DNA of 60,531 nt from a virus. The notes under the pieces were generated by a model. It made no database searches, was not told the origin of the DNA, and was given only the letters and a program-made list of their open reading frames with translations. The position numbers and the translations under genes were made by a program. The stretch lies in the IMG/VR virus record IMGVR_UViG_3300040979_000011, positions 1-60,531 of that record; one strand, written 5' to 3'. This document shows, one piece after another, positions 1 to 6,576 of this stretch (the first letter of the stretch is position 1; each line of letters starts with the position of its first letter).

Positions 1-65
1 CCAAAGAGCTTATGAATTTCGATTTTGAACTGCATTAACTCCTCATGGACATCCTCTGGTGTCAT
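1..65 (-). CDS. Partial small gene running off the left edge
   Basis: Only the first 21 codons are inside the window, beginning MTPEDVHEELMQFK and running off position 1. The ATG overlaps the stop codon of the upstream gene (ATGA, positions 62-65), so it is translationally coupled to the DUF6011-like gene. The visible peptide looks amphipathic. No function can be assigned. The sequence upstream of the start contains GGAGGTG, a good ribosome binding site. Confidence 0.6.
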   Translation of the reverse strand, partial: MTPEDVHEELMQFKIEIHKLF

Positions 66-532
66 TCGACACCTCCTTCCATCAGCTTGATGCATTCGGG
101 ACCAATTCCAAGGTCTATGCTTTCCGGTACCGTCAGCGTGCGACCACAGCGGCCGCAGCGTCCCTCGTGTCTGACCACGAGCTCAGCCGGTAGGGCTCGC
201 GAGCGCCAGAAATACAAGAAAGCCTTATAGGAAGGCGCATCCAAAAAACGGCCGCTAGCCTTGGTAAGAGCAAAATTGCCGTTACGGATCATGCCCAGAT
301 AGATCCACTCACCTTCATCAGCCGAGCCGCCAGTCAACACCTTGACAAAATAGGTCTCGTCGCTATTGGCGTAGCCCTTGGCGGCCGATTTCTCAGGGTT
401 TGGCTTGGTGACCTTGTAAGTAAAATGGGCCCCAGTCTTAAGCGACTGAAGCGTAATGATCGCATTGCCGGCCAGGGTGAATGCCCTGGCGTCTTCGATG
501 GTGGCGAATCGGTGTTCAGTGGTTGCTTCCAT
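62..532 (-). CDS. DUF6011-like protein with zinc-binding C-terminus
   Basis: This 156-residue protein begins MEATTEHRFATIEDARAF. Residues near the C-terminus read CGRCGRTLTVPESIDLGIGP followed by EC, the CxxC plus GIGPEC signature I associate with DUF6011 in phages. The N-terminal part is a compact mixed fold with no catalytic motif. The start lies about 20 bp from a palindromic operator shared with other phage genes. The 3' end overlaps the next leftward gene by four bases. Function unknown; the cysteines suggest a structural zinc site. Confidence 0.75.
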   Translation of the reverse strand: MEATTEHRFATIEDARAFTLAGNAIITLQSLKTGAHFTYKVTKPNPEKSAAKGYANSDETYFVKVLTGGSADEGEWIYLGMIRNGNFALTKASGRFLDAPSYKAFLYFWRSRALPAELVVRHEGRCGRCGRTLTVPESIDLGIGPECIKLMEGGVE

Positions 533-550
533 ATCACACAGTATCGGCCA

Positions 551-580
551 TTCACTTGATAAATCAAGCGAATAATCAAA
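551..580 (-). promoter_or_regulatory. Palindromic operator/promoter, copy A
   Basis: An inverted repeat CTTGAT-AA-ATCAAG, flanked by TTC and GAA, is followed on the plus strand by GAATAATCAAA. The same palindrome and flank recur at 1564-1597, 44532-44575 and, in the opposite orientation, at 46268-46303. In every case it lies just upstream of a gene start reading away from it. Copy A serves the DUF6011-like gene. Probably a phage repressor operator overlapping a promoter; this is inferred from recurrence and position. Confidence 0.6.
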
Positions 581-587
581 AGAAGTG

Positions 588-692
588 CTACTTCCAGAAA
601 TGAAGCAGGAGGATTGCGGCGAGCAGGCCGAGTACCGCGATCCGATAGGAAAGCGGGATTGTGAACTTGAATAGGTTTGTGCTATTTTTCAT
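588..692 (-). CDS. Small single-span membrane protein
   Basis: A 34-residue reading frame starts MKNSTNLFKFTIPLSYR and continues as a hydrophobic helix rich in Leu, Ala and Ile, ending HFWK. One transmembrane segment covers roughly residues 17-32. It sits between two leftward genes in the same orientation, which supports its being real. Function is unknown; such proteins in phages are often accessory lysis or membrane-modifying proteins. Confidence 0.5.
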   Translation of the reverse strand: MKNSTNLFKFTIPLSYRIAVLGLLAAILLLHFWK

Positions 693-715
693 GTGGTATC
701 GTTCATCTATGGTCA

Positions 716-750
716 GGCGGGCCCGTTGTGCGGCGGGCCCGTCGCTTTTT
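716..750 (+). terminator. Hairpin with T-run (terminator-like)
   Basis: Two copies of the self-complementary octamer CGGGCCCG (718-725 and 734-741) form an 8-bp stem with an 8-nt loop. TCGCTTTTT follows on the plus strand. The T-run points to plus-strand termination, although the neighbouring genes read leftward. It may insulate the operon from antisense transcription, or act on leftward transcripts only as a stable hairpin. Confidence 0.5.
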
Positions 751-955
751 ATTCCTGGTCAAGGTTAAATTGTTTGACGACTTCAGGTTTGACGAACACT
801 CCGTCCTCTCTGAATTCCAGGAACGGATAGCAGCGATAAACTGTAGCCGCATTAGTCTTGATTGGCTGACGGAGGTGAATTGCGCGCAGGTAAGCAATCT
901 GTGCCTTGGTTGCCTGAAACCTCGAGGATTGCTGGTAGAATCGCTTCATGAGCAT
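749..955 (-). CDS. Small hypothetical phage protein
   Basis: About 68 residues, beginning MLMKRFYQQSSRFQATKAQ. The start codon overlaps the preceding stop (TGATG), typical of coupled translation; a second ATG at 949 is an equally possible start. Residues alternate charged and hydrophobic (EFREDGVFVKPEVVKQFN near the end), suggesting a small folded protein. It is the last gene of the leftward run that begins at 1564. No family recognised. Confidence 0.55.
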   Translation of the reverse strand: MLMKRFYQQSSRFQATKAQIAYLRAIHLRQPIKTNAATVYRCYPFLEFREDGVFVKPEVVKQFNLDQE

Positions 956-1113
956 CAGGAGTCCCGGCGAGAGAAAATCAAATAAATCGGGACCATAACG
1001 CCAGCCACGCATAAAGCCGTAACCAGATTGGGCGAGAGAATGGATAAAAGGATAAGGAGCAAGCTGAAAACGATCGCAGTCCGAGTGGGTTTTGGCTCTT
1101 GGTAAATGCTCAT
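955..1113 (-). CDS. Small two-span membrane protein
   Basis: A 52-residue frame beginning MSIYQEPKPTRTAIVF. Hydrophobic stretches at about residues 13-26 and 29-47 make two short membrane segments, and the tail SRRDS is charged. It is coupled by ATGA to the gene before it and by TGATG to the gene after it. Tight coupling on both sides is the main support. Function unknown; a holin-like or envelope accessory role is possible but unsupported. Confidence 0.55.
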   Translation of the reverse strand: MSIYQEPKPTRTAIVFSLLLILLSILSPNLVTALCVAGVMVPIYLIFSRRDS

Positions 1114-1304
1114 GATTTGGATAGGCTCACTTTCTTGCGAAGTTGGATGACTTCCTCGATGGCTTCTTCGTGTTGCTCAAGCAGGCTCTCGTAGCCAGCG
1201 GCTAGGGTGTAATAGGCGGTGGCGTAATCACGCTTGCTGGCGAAGCTTTTGGCCACGTCCAGCTGAAGCTGGAATTCGTCGATTGGGTCGTGGGTTTCGT
1301 CCAT
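1110..1304 (-). CDS. Small helical protein
   Basis: A 64-residue acidic protein, start MDETHDPIDEFQLQLDV. It is predominantly helical, with tyrosine- and alanine-rich helices (residues 15-40) and a C-terminal coiled-coil-like helix EEAIEEVIQLRKKVSLSKS. The in-frame region further upstream is read by the preceding gene in another frame, so this ATG, two bases after the previous stop, is the best start. Possibly a TPR-like helical hairpin; no function assigned. Confidence 0.6.
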   Translation of the reverse strand: MDETHDPIDEFQLQLDVAKSFASKRDYATAYYTLAAGYESLLEQHEEAIEEVIQLRKKVSLSKS

Positions 1305-1306
1305 AA

Positions 1307-1564
1307 TTAGACAGCCTCTTTCAGCTCCCGGATGGTCTGGGCTTCCTTGTGGAAATAGGCATCTTCCAGCGCGAACGCGGCGGTTTCCAGAATCGGTTCG
1401 CCGCTCCATTGGAAAAACTTCGAGATCAGAAGGCCGAGGGCCTCGGCATCGGTGGCGGCGTAGCTTTTAATGAAGTACTGGTCTTTAACTGCCGCAATCA
1501 GAGGGCTAAACGCAGCGCGAACGCTTTCAACAGTGATTTTTTGCATACATTTAATATCGGCCAT
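1307..1564 (-). CDS. Small hypothetical protein, first gene of a leftward operon
   Basis: Up to 85 residues, beginning MADIKCMQKITVESVRAAF; the internal Met at residue 7 could also be the start. The gene lies immediately downstream of palindromic operator copy B and heads a chain of overlapping genes reaching 749. The sequence is a mixed alpha/beta small domain with no recognised motif. Expression is likely controlled with the DUF6011-like gene and the ParB-like gene, which carry the same operator. Confidence 0.55.
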   Translation of the reverse strand: MADIKCMQKITVESVRAAFSPLIAAVKDQYFIKSYAATDAEALGLLISKFFQWSGEPILETAAFALEDAYFHKEAQTIRELKEAV

Positions 1565-1597
1565 TTACTTTGATTAGTAAAGTAAATAATCAAACTA
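1564..1597 (-). promoter_or_regulatory. Palindromic operator/promoter, copy B
   Basis: TTTACTTT (1564-1571) and AAAGTAAA (1579-1586) form a perfect 8-bp inverted repeat, followed by TAATCAAACTATTTTG. The tail is nearly identical to that of copy C at 44 kb. It adjoins the start of the leftward gene at 1564. Interpreted as a repressor-binding site overlapping a promoter. Confidence 0.6.
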
Positions 1598-1739
1598 TTT
1601 TGAGGGCTTGAGTAAGCAGGACATGTCATCGGGGAAAAAGCGGGACAATGTCATCAGGCCAAAAAGGGTCAAATTTACGTAAGTAGTTGAGCTATCAGCC
1701 GAAAACCCCAAATTGGGGTGTGCACACCGTTGCGCATTT

Positions 1740-1928
1740 TTAGGGGTCTGGCAGGGTCGCAATCCAGACGCAGAAAATGGCGGTAGCGATCAGTACTAAA
1801 ATGCAGAAAGCTTGCATCGCAGCGATCAGGCAGCTGATCGGCATCATCGCCGCTACCAACGGTTGGACCGCAGCTCGGACAATCACCTCTGGGCTTCGAG
1901 GATCAGTAGGGCGCTCGTTCTGGGGCAC
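1740..1928 (-). CDS. Small membrane protein
   Basis: A 62-residue protein beginning MPQNERPTDPRSPEVIV. A long hydrophobic stretch at about residues 20-57 (including AFCILVLIATAIFCVWIA) gives one or two membrane spans. Its start lies inside the 3' end of the upstream coiled-coil gene, in a different frame. Between its stop and the operator at 1597 lies about 140 bp with a CCCCAAATTGGGG palindrome and a short direct repeat. Function unknown. Confidence 0.55.
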   Translation of the reverse strand: MPQNERPTDPRSPEVIVRAAVQPLVAAMMPISCLIAAMQAFCILVLIATAIFCVWIATLPDP

Positions 1929-2043
1929 GCTCCAGTTTTGCCACGCGCGAGAACAGGAGTGCCAGCTCTTTTTCTAAGCGTTCGATCCGCAGCTCGAGGC
2001 CAGCCTGATAAAGCGCGCTATGATAGGCAAAGCGTTTGGTCAA
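1903..2043 (-). CDS. Small coiled-coil protein with TTG start
   Basis: A 46-residue frame starting at TTG, read as MTKRFAYHSALYQAGLELR, continuing ERLEKELALLFSRVAKLER with clear heptad spacing of Leu and Val. The TTG overlaps the stop of the preceding gene (TTGA), the same coupling used elsewhere in this phage. It overlaps the start of the next membrane gene by 26 bp. Probably a small coiled-coil partner protein; function unknown. Confidence 0.5.
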   Translation of the reverse strand: MTKRFAYHSALYQAGLELRIERLEKELALLFSRVAKLERAPERAPY

Positions 2044-2282
2044 ACTATCCCGCTTTCTCCCAGAAATCGGCGCGGCAGTCTCGCCAGGGCCTCTCTGATC
2101 TGTTCGCGGTTTCGGGCGTTCTCCAGTTCTCGGATGACTTCCTCCACTAGCGCTTTGCTAGGATCATCCTCGAAACGATGGCAAGCCCCACAGTAGCGAT
2201 GCTGCGCGTCATTGGGATTGTGGCTTTTCCGGCCACAATGCGGGCAGCTGTAACTTTGTTCGCTACCGTGCTGGCTACTCAT
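2040..2282 (-). CDS. Zinc-ribbon protein
   Basis: An 80-residue protein, start MSSQHGSEQSYSCPHCGRKS. It has CPHC (residues 13-16) and YCGAC (about 30-34), a four-cysteine zinc ribbon. A charged helical C-terminal half follows. The start overlaps the end of the upstream gene by eight bases. Zinc ribbons of this size in phages often bind nucleic acid or host transcription proteins; the specific role is unknown. Confidence 0.65.
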   Translation of the reverse strand: MSSQHGSEQSYSCPHCGRKSHNPNDAQHRYCGACHRFEDDPSKALVEEVIRELENARNREQIREALARLPRRFLGESGIV

Positions 2283-2460
2283 TTGGATTGGATATTCTCG
2301 GGAGCTTTGCCGGCAAATGCCCGAGCGCTTTGTCGCTTAAGCGCTCCATCAATAGGTCATAGGCTCGTGCGGTGTAATTGACATCCTCCGGGCAGGCGTG
2401 AGAGCCGGTCTTGACTGGACAGTCATCCAGGTGATTGGGTAATTCTACCAAATCTGGCAA
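2275..2460 (-). CDS. Small hypothetical protein
   Basis: A 61-residue protein starting MPDLVELPNHLDDCPVKTG. It contains two cysteines (C14 and C23) and a helical second half. It is the first leftward gene from the divergent junction at 2460/2467, where only six bases separate it from the rightward small-terminase-like gene, so both promoters must lie inside neighbouring coding sequence. No family recognised. Confidence 0.55.
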   Translation of the reverse strand: MPDLVELPNHLDDCPVKTGSHACPEDVNYTARAYDLLMERLSDKALGHLPAKLPRISNPNE

Positions 2461-2466
2461 TGTGGC

Positions 2467-3018
2467 ATGAGTGAAGAAAGAGAGATAGACGAGCTAGTTG
2501 ACTTTATCAAGGCGAGCTCTAAGCCTACTCATAAAGAGCTCAAGCGTCGCACAACTTTAGCTCCAGACGCGCCGGCGCCGCACCTAGAGGCCGTCATAGC
2601 CACTCAGGGCTTGGAGCCTACTACCAAGGCTCTGGAGGCCTGGAACGCGCGTCTAGCTGGGCATCCGATCATCGATATCGCTCATGATATGGGCGTCAGT
2701 ATTGAGCTCGCCAAAAAGCTCGTGAGCGAGGTGCACACCGCGATTTATGAAGACCTCAAAACCAACATGGACCTCAACCGTCAACTGGACCTGGGGCGGA
2801 TCGACTCGATCATTCGAGGACATCTTCCAAGTGCCCAGGCAGGGGATACTGACAGTGCAAATGTCGTCATCCGGGCATTATCACATCGAGCTCGTCTCAC
2901 CGGCTGCGAGCAGCCTAGCGATCCAGCCCGCGATGGTTCACCCCGGAATGTGATGATCTGGCTCACTAACCAGTTACCGTCGATCAATAAAATCGTCGAT
3001 GCTTTACCGCCAGAATGA
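2467..3018 (+). CDS. Terminase small subunit-like HTH protein
   Basis: A 183-residue acidic protein. Residues about 62-85 (RLAGHPIIDIAHDMGVSIEL) form a helix-turn-helix, and a helical region with ARLTGCEQP follows. This layout resembles phage terminase small subunits and related DNA-recognition proteins, which bind the packaging site and deliver DNA to the large subunit. It overlaps the next gene by four bases (ATGA). No large terminase is next to it, which weakens the call; a generic HTH DNA-binding protein is the alternative. Confidence 0.45.
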   Translation: MSEEREIDELVDFIKASSKPTHKELKRRTTLAPDAPAPHLEAVIATQGLEPTTKALEAWNARLAGHPIIDIAHDMGVSIELAKKLVSEVHTAIYEDLKTNMDLNRQLDLGRIDSIIRGHLPSAQAGDTDSANVVIRALSHRARLTGCEQPSDPARDGSPRNVMIWLTNQLPSINKIVDALPPE

Positions 3019-3725
3019 GCAACGATTTTGTTCCTTTCGATCCGAGCTTAGTGGATTTCATTCGCCGGATTTTATCAGTGGCTGAAACCGGTAAGCCCGA
3101 ATGGGATCCGAGCGCAGTTTATGTGTACGCCGATGACAATCGGTTTAAGCCGTCACGCAAACAGGTCACGCTCTCGATTGGATTTACTGAAGGCGGCAGC
3201 AATTTGAGAAAAGTGTTGCAACGCTATGTGGATAAAGGCGGCGCGTTGGCGGTGAGTTTCGCTGGTTATCTGCCAACCATCGGCAGCGGACCAACGCTAG
3301 CCAGTGATCAGAAATTTATTGGCCTGCTCAAAGAAGCCGGTAAAGAGCCAGCGATGGCGAACGCGCAAAAGGAATGTTTCGAAGAGTTCTATTTAGGACC
3401 AGCGTTCGCTTGGGCAAAGAAACACGGGTTCACCCAGCCGCTCTCATTCTTAGTGATTGCTGATTCTTATCTGCACTCAGGCTCGATGCTGGGCTTTTTG
3501 ATGGACAAATTCGCGGAGAAAAAACCGGTCGATGGTGGCGACGAGCAAGCGTGGATCAAAGCCTACTTGAACGCACGTAAAGCGTGGCTCGCGAATCATT
3601 CCAACAGCGTCTTGCGCGGCACAGTTTACCGCGCCAACTGTTATATCGCTGAAACCAATCGCGACAACTGGCTACTGGCGCAAGCGCCGGTTAACATGCA
3701 TGGCACCAATGTGAGTATGGCTTAA
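3015..3725 (+). CDS. GH46 chitosanase/lysozyme-fold-like hydrolase (candidate endolysin)
   Basis: A 236-residue protein without a signal peptide. The pattern QVTLSIGFTEGGSNLRKVL (about residues 50-69), the PAFAWAKKHGFTQPLSFLVI helix and the late ARKAWLANHSNSVLRGTVYR segment resemble family 46 glycoside hydrolases, which have a lysozyme-like fold and act on chitosan or peptidoglycan-like chains. An acidic residue (E59) sits in the expected loop. Coupled by ATGA to the HTH gene. It could serve as an endolysin or as a wall-degrading virion enzyme. The family call is from pattern memory only. Confidence 0.45.
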   Translation: MSNDFVPFDPSLVDFIRRILSVAETGKPEWDPSAVYVYADDNRFKPSRKQVTLSIGFTEGGSNLRKVLQRYVDKGGALAVSFAGYLPTIGSGPTLASDQKFIGLLKEAGKEPAMANAQKECFEEFYLGPAFAWAKKHGFTQPLSFLVIADSYLHSGSMLGFLMDKFAEKKPVDGGDEQAWIKAYLNARKAWLANHSNSVLRGTVYRANCYIAETNRDNWLLAQAPVNMHGTNVSMA

Positions 3726-3852
3726 GATCGGAAGAGGTGCGGGACGGCTTTTGAGGGCCGAGTAGCCCGTTCCAGACCTGAACACACGTTGCCGTGCCTC
3801 AGCGGATACGCTACTGCTATCCCGCATAAGAGAAACAACAGAGTAACAAACC

Positions 3853-4035
3853 ATGGCACGCAAGGTTATTCAACTCGCAAGCGTTCCGAACGAAGCCGAT
3901 CAGACTGTCACCCTCTTCGGTCTAGCCGATGACGGCACCATGTGGTACAAGCTCAAAGCCACTAAAGACGTCCTGCATAACCCCAATCAGAGCGAAGCCG
4001 GCTGGCAACAAATCCCCAATATCCCCCAGACATGA
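3853..4035 (+). CDS. Small hypothetical protein
   Basis: A 60-residue protein, start MARKVIQLASVPNEADQTV. The sequence VTLFGLADDGTMWYKLKA looks like a beta-hairpin repeat of the kind found in lectin-like or propeller proteins. It follows 127 bp of non-coding sequence that may carry a promoter. First gene of a run of small rightward genes. Function unknown. Confidence 0.6.
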   Translation: MARKVIQLASVPNEADQTVTLFGLADDGTMWYKLKATKDVLHNPNQSEAGWQQIPNIPQT

Positions 4036-4108
4036 AGCTTCTCTTTGTTAGCTGTTGGCCACTGGCTAGTCGACACTTTGGCCCTGGAGTGATACAACAA
4101 AAAGAGCC

Positions 4109-4378
4109 ATGAACCGCCGCAGCTTTTTTAGCCTCGCAGGGCTGGGCGCTCTCGCCGCCCTGTTCAAGCCCATGCCACGCCGCTCGATTCTGGATCTAGA
4201 GCCCCTGGATCTGGGCCAACTCAAGCCGCTCACGCCTCAAGAGAAACTCCAGGCCCAGATGATTAGCGACTTCGATGCCTGGGCCCAGAAGTATCAGCAC
4301 CTCATGCCCAGCAGCCAGAGCCACACGATCTATGACCCTGGCCACTACTGCGAGCGCCGACCGATCAGGTTGCTATGA
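4109..4378 (+). CDS. Protein with twin-arginine (Tat) signal
   Basis: An 89-residue protein starting MNRRSFFSLAGLGALAALF. The RRSFF motif followed by a short hydrophobic core is a good twin-arginine export signal, which would send a folded protein across the host inner membrane. The mature part (about 65 residues) is polar and has no cofactor-binding motif. The ATG follows an A-rich stretch. An exported phage protein could alter the host envelope; the substrate and partner are unknown. Confidence 0.6.
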   Translation: MNRRSFFSLAGLGALAALFKPMPRRSILDLEPLDLGQLKPLTPQEKLQAQMISDFDAWAQKYQHLMPSSQSHTIYDPGHYCERRPIRLL

Positions 4379-4394
4379 TGATTCAGGCGACCAA

Positions 4395-4691
4395 ATGAGA
4401 CAAACAAAACTCATCGACAAACTCCAAGAGCTGCGCCAAGTCCACGGCGATATCCTAGCCCAGAGCCATGAGCGTTTGCGCACACTGGAAGAAGCGCACG
4501 CCAATTTCGTGAGTGGCATGTTGACCCGGATGAGCGCAGTCGAACAGTCTATGGATGAACTCATCAAGGGGATGCGCGCACTGCAGGCTGAGTTAGCGCC
4601 TTTGATCCATCCGGCTCAGAGCGCCCAGAGCTTCACAAATAACACGCAAAAAGCACTAAGCTATACTCGCCCAAAATCAAAATGGGATTAG
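4395..4691 (+). CDS. Coiled-coil protein
   Basis: A 98-residue protein from MRQTKLIDKLQELRQVHGD. The ATG at 4395 is chosen because the frame upstream is read by the Tat-signal gene in another frame. Residues 1-75 show heptad-like Leu/Met spacing and alternating charges, predicting a long coiled coil, followed by a polar tail. It overlaps the next start by 10 bp. Function unknown; such proteins can be spanins or chaperones, but no signal sequence is present. Confidence 0.55.
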   Translation: MRQTKLIDKLQELRQVHGDILAQSHERLRTLEEAHANFVSGMLTRMSAVEQSMDELIKGMRALQAELAPLIHPAQSAQSFTNNTQKALSYTRPKSKWD

Positions 4692-4915
4692 GCACACGCT
4701 TCGAAGAATTGAGCTATGGCGAGCTACGGCTACTCAGTAGCTCCTTACAGGCTTATCGGACTTCTGTCCTGCTGGATGGAGCAAGCCCTCAACAGATCGC
4801 GACCGCGCTCCGGATCCTTGATCAATTAATAACCGATGTGGGCTTGGCTCGCCAGGAATTGATCATGGCTCAAAAGTACCCGCTCGAGCCAATCGACATA
4901 GAAATCCTCGACTAA
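4682..4915 (+). CDS. Small helical hypothetical protein
   Basis: A 77-residue protein, start MGLGTRFEELSYGELRLLS, made of amphipathic helices ending in an acidic tail. It starts inside the end of the coiled-coil gene and ends immediately before the next ATG (stop TAA at 4913-4915, ATG at 4916). This packing supports co-expression. No family recognised. Confidence 0.55.
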   Translation: MGLGTRFEELSYGELRLLSSSLQAYRTSVLLDGASPQQIATALRILDQLITDVGLARQELIMAQKYPLEPIDIEILD

Positions 4916-5266
4916 ATGGAAGAGGATCCCCGAAACCACTCCAAAACCGCAGAGCAAAGAGATGAAGCTGCTGCCCATGACCAATCAGCGATCGTGCCAG
5001 AAGTTACTACGCTCGAGTTTGATAAAGACCAAAACGCCGATGGCGACTGGCTCGATTATGGCGACTTCAGAATGACCTTGGAGGAGTTTGTCACCTACCA
5101 GCAAAAAGCGCTTGCCAAGTTCGCTCGCTTCTGGGCTCAGTCCGGCCAGCCCCAGCTTCAGGAACCAGAACAGTGGCAGAATTTCCTAATCGACTACTGC
5201 GATCACCAACCCCAATATAATGTCGGCTCCTGGCCGCTGAATCCTGACCCTCCACTCGAGTATTGA
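4916..5266 (+). CDS. Acidic hypothetical protein
   Basis: A 116-residue acidic protein beginning MEEDPRNHSKTAEQRDEAA. The N-terminal 40 residues look disordered; the rest contains an aromatic-rich helix region (EFVTYQQKALAKFARFWAQ). The start abuts the previous stop. Part of the 3853-6038 small-gene operon. Function unknown. Confidence 0.55.
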   Translation: MEEDPRNHSKTAEQRDEAAAHDQSAIVPEVTTLEFDKDQNADGDWLDYGDFRMTLEEFVTYQQKALAKFARFWAQSGQPQLQEPEQWQNFLIDYCDHQPQYNVGSWPLNPDPPLEY

Positions 5267-5269
5267 ACA

Positions 5270-5650
5270 ATGAGCATCCTGCCCCAAGATGATGAACTGC
5301 ACAAACTCTTGACCACCACGAGCGAATACAAGGAGAGTGAGGATTTTGACTTAGCCCTTGAGATCTACGTAGACGTGATCATCGAAGAAAAGGAAGTAGC
5401 CCGGATGAGTCTAGATTATGTTCCTGATACCGATGGTGCCCGCTGCATGCGAATCCATTTCCATCCGCCTGAAGAAGGCGATGAGCCAGGAACTCTTGAT
5501 CAATGGACAGCCGAGTTGCGCGCCATCACCAGGATTATGGAAGTGGCTCGACCCATCCTGGAAGCAGTCGAAACCAAATTGCGCCACGCAGGCCGAGAGG
5601 CTTGGGAAAACCAATCTAACCCCAGCTCAGAGCTCTTTGGTTATAAGTAA
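5270..5650 (+). CDS. Acidic hypothetical protein
   Basis: A 126-residue protein, start MSILPQDDELHKLLTTTSE, three bases after the previous stop. The pattern YVDVIIEEKEVARMSLDYVP suggests a beta sheet, followed by a helix around residues 75-110. The strongly acidic character could reflect a DNA mimic, but charge alone does not show this. No family recognised. Confidence 0.55.
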   Translation: MSILPQDDELHKLLTTTSEYKESEDFDLALEIYVDVIIEEKEVARMSLDYVPDTDGARCMRIHFHPPEEGDEPGTLDQWTAELRAITRIMEVARPILEAVETKLRHAGREAWENQSNPSSELFGYK

Positions 5651-5658
5651 AAGCTCCA

Positions 5659-5850
5659 ATGCGCACCCATTTCGATCTCCACTCCCAACCTTGGCTCCCA
5701 GCTTTCTTTCAACAGGTCGCTGACTCCTACTCAGAAGGCGACTTCATCAAGCTCCAAGCCCTAGCTAACCTCCAGGAAACCCTAGAGGAGAACTCAAACG
5801 CTCAAGCTTCTCTCCAGGCCAAATTCCGTTTACTCTGCCATACGCGATGA
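5659..5850 (+). CDS. Small hypothetical protein
   Basis: A 63-residue protein, start MRTHFDLHSQPWLPAFFQQ, mostly helical with polar residues. It overlaps the following zinc-finger gene by four bases (ATGA), placing it in the same operon. Function unknown. Confidence 0.5.
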   Translation: MRTHFDLHSQPWLPAFFQQVADSYSEGDFIKLQALANLQETLEENSNAQASLQAKFRLLCHTR

Positions 5851-6038
5851 AGAGCCACGGCCAACCCTCTCGCTATGTGAAGTGCGGTTGGTGTCGCCAA
5901 CCACTCAAAGCTCGTGCCTCCGAAATTAAACGCCGCCACGCCCTCTTCTGTACCCGCCGCTGCTATTTGCTCGCTTGGCGAGACTACCTTAAAACTTACG
6001 CGGAGAGGCGCGACGAAGAGCTGAAAACTGCTGCTTAA
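5847..6038 (+). CDS. Small zinc-finger protein
   Basis: A 63-residue basic protein. CGWC (residues 13-16) and CTRRC (about 35-39) form a likely zinc knuckle of the type seen in short phage proteins related to TRASH/MYM-like fingers, followed by the helix LLAWRDYLKTYAERRDEELK. It closes the rightward small-gene run. Possibly a nucleic-acid or host-protein binder. Confidence 0.6.
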   Translation: MKSHGQPSRYVKCGWCRQPLKARASEIKRRHALFCTRRCYLLAWRDYLKTYAERRDEELKTAA

Positions 6039-6345
6039 CCGCTGTTGTTTGGGCGGGCCCTTGGTTTGCAGGCTGCGGAGCGCGGCTCGGGCGCGATGAC
6101 ATGACGCCACGCGCCATGATGTCATGTCAGTAAGGCTGAGGCGCTCCAACTGTATCAGAAGAGCTCTGGGAGCTGTATCAGAGGCCGCTCTCTCCCTGGG
6201 GCGCGATCGTCCTCCGGGGACGAGCTCGGCGTTAACGCTCGCCGGCCCTCCTCCCCTATAGCGCCGGGCCCTCCCCGCATTAAACGGCATTAGTCGGGGG
6301 GTATTGCCCGCTGCAAGAGGAGGTGGAAAGCATTGCGCCACCCCC
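6039..6345. promoter_or_regulatory. Non-coding regulatory region with inverted repeats
   Basis: About 300 bp with no credible gene. It holds a 9-bp inverted repeat TGACATGAC/GTCATGTCA near 6099-6130, two direct copies of CTGTATCAGA around 6152-6190, and a hairpin CGTCC-TCCG-GGGACG near 6208-6222. The order of CTGTATCA, TCTCC(C)TGGGG and the CGTCC hairpin is also seen upstream of the integrase at 49207-49285. Probably a binding region for phage regulators; it lies at the boundary of the lysogeny-type module. Confidence 0.45.
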
Positions 6346-6534
6346 TCAAGTGGTGGGCCTAGTTTTTCCAAAAGGGTGGTCAGAGACGCGGGTAATTTTC
6401 CAGGAGATCTGGCCTAAGAGATAACCTTCATCGATACGGTGGCGCAAGATATCGAGAGCGACCTCGCGAGCGGGCCAATGGTTGAGGTTGTCGGCATTGA
6501 TGGTGAACTCTACGGAGACAAAGAATTTAGGCAT
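6346..6534 (-). CDS. Small hypothetical protein, divergent from regulators
   Basis: A 62-residue protein, start MPKFFVSVEFTINADNLNH, with a beta-alpha pattern (RHRIDEGYLLGQISWKITRV). It reads divergently from the ribbon-helix-helix gene, with only 42 bp between the two starts. A Cro-like or accessory role in the switch is possible by position, but no DNA-binding motif is evident. Confidence 0.55.
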   Translation of the reverse strand: MPKFFVSVEFTINADNLNHWPAREVALDILRHRIDEGYLLGQISWKITRVSDHPFGKTRPTT

Positions 6535-6576
6535 TACGGTATTGATGCATTACATCTTTTATGCAAAGCTGCAACT
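6535..6576. promoter_or_regulatory. Divergent promoter/operator region
   Basis: The 42 bp between the divergent starts contain GCATTAC twice (near 6530 and 6547) and a short inverted repeat TGCAT/ATGCA around a T-rich stretch. This is the likely operator for the adjacent ribbon-helix-helix and repressor-like proteins. It differs from the four-copy palindromic operator elsewhere in the window. Confidence 0.45.

Noticed and set aside
2467-3725. Large terminase next to the small-terminase-like gene
   Set aside because: The following protein is GH46-like with no Walker A/B or nuclease motifs.
3725-3737. AGATCGGAAGAG, identical to the start of a common sequencing adapter
   Set aside because: Only 12 bases match, the next base differs, and the surrounding sequence is continuous phage-like DNA; chance is more likely.
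5802-6371. 189-codon minus-strand frame
   Set aside because: Overlaps two real plus-strand genes and a hairpin-rich non-coding region; Pro/Arg-rich composition typical of an antisense frame.
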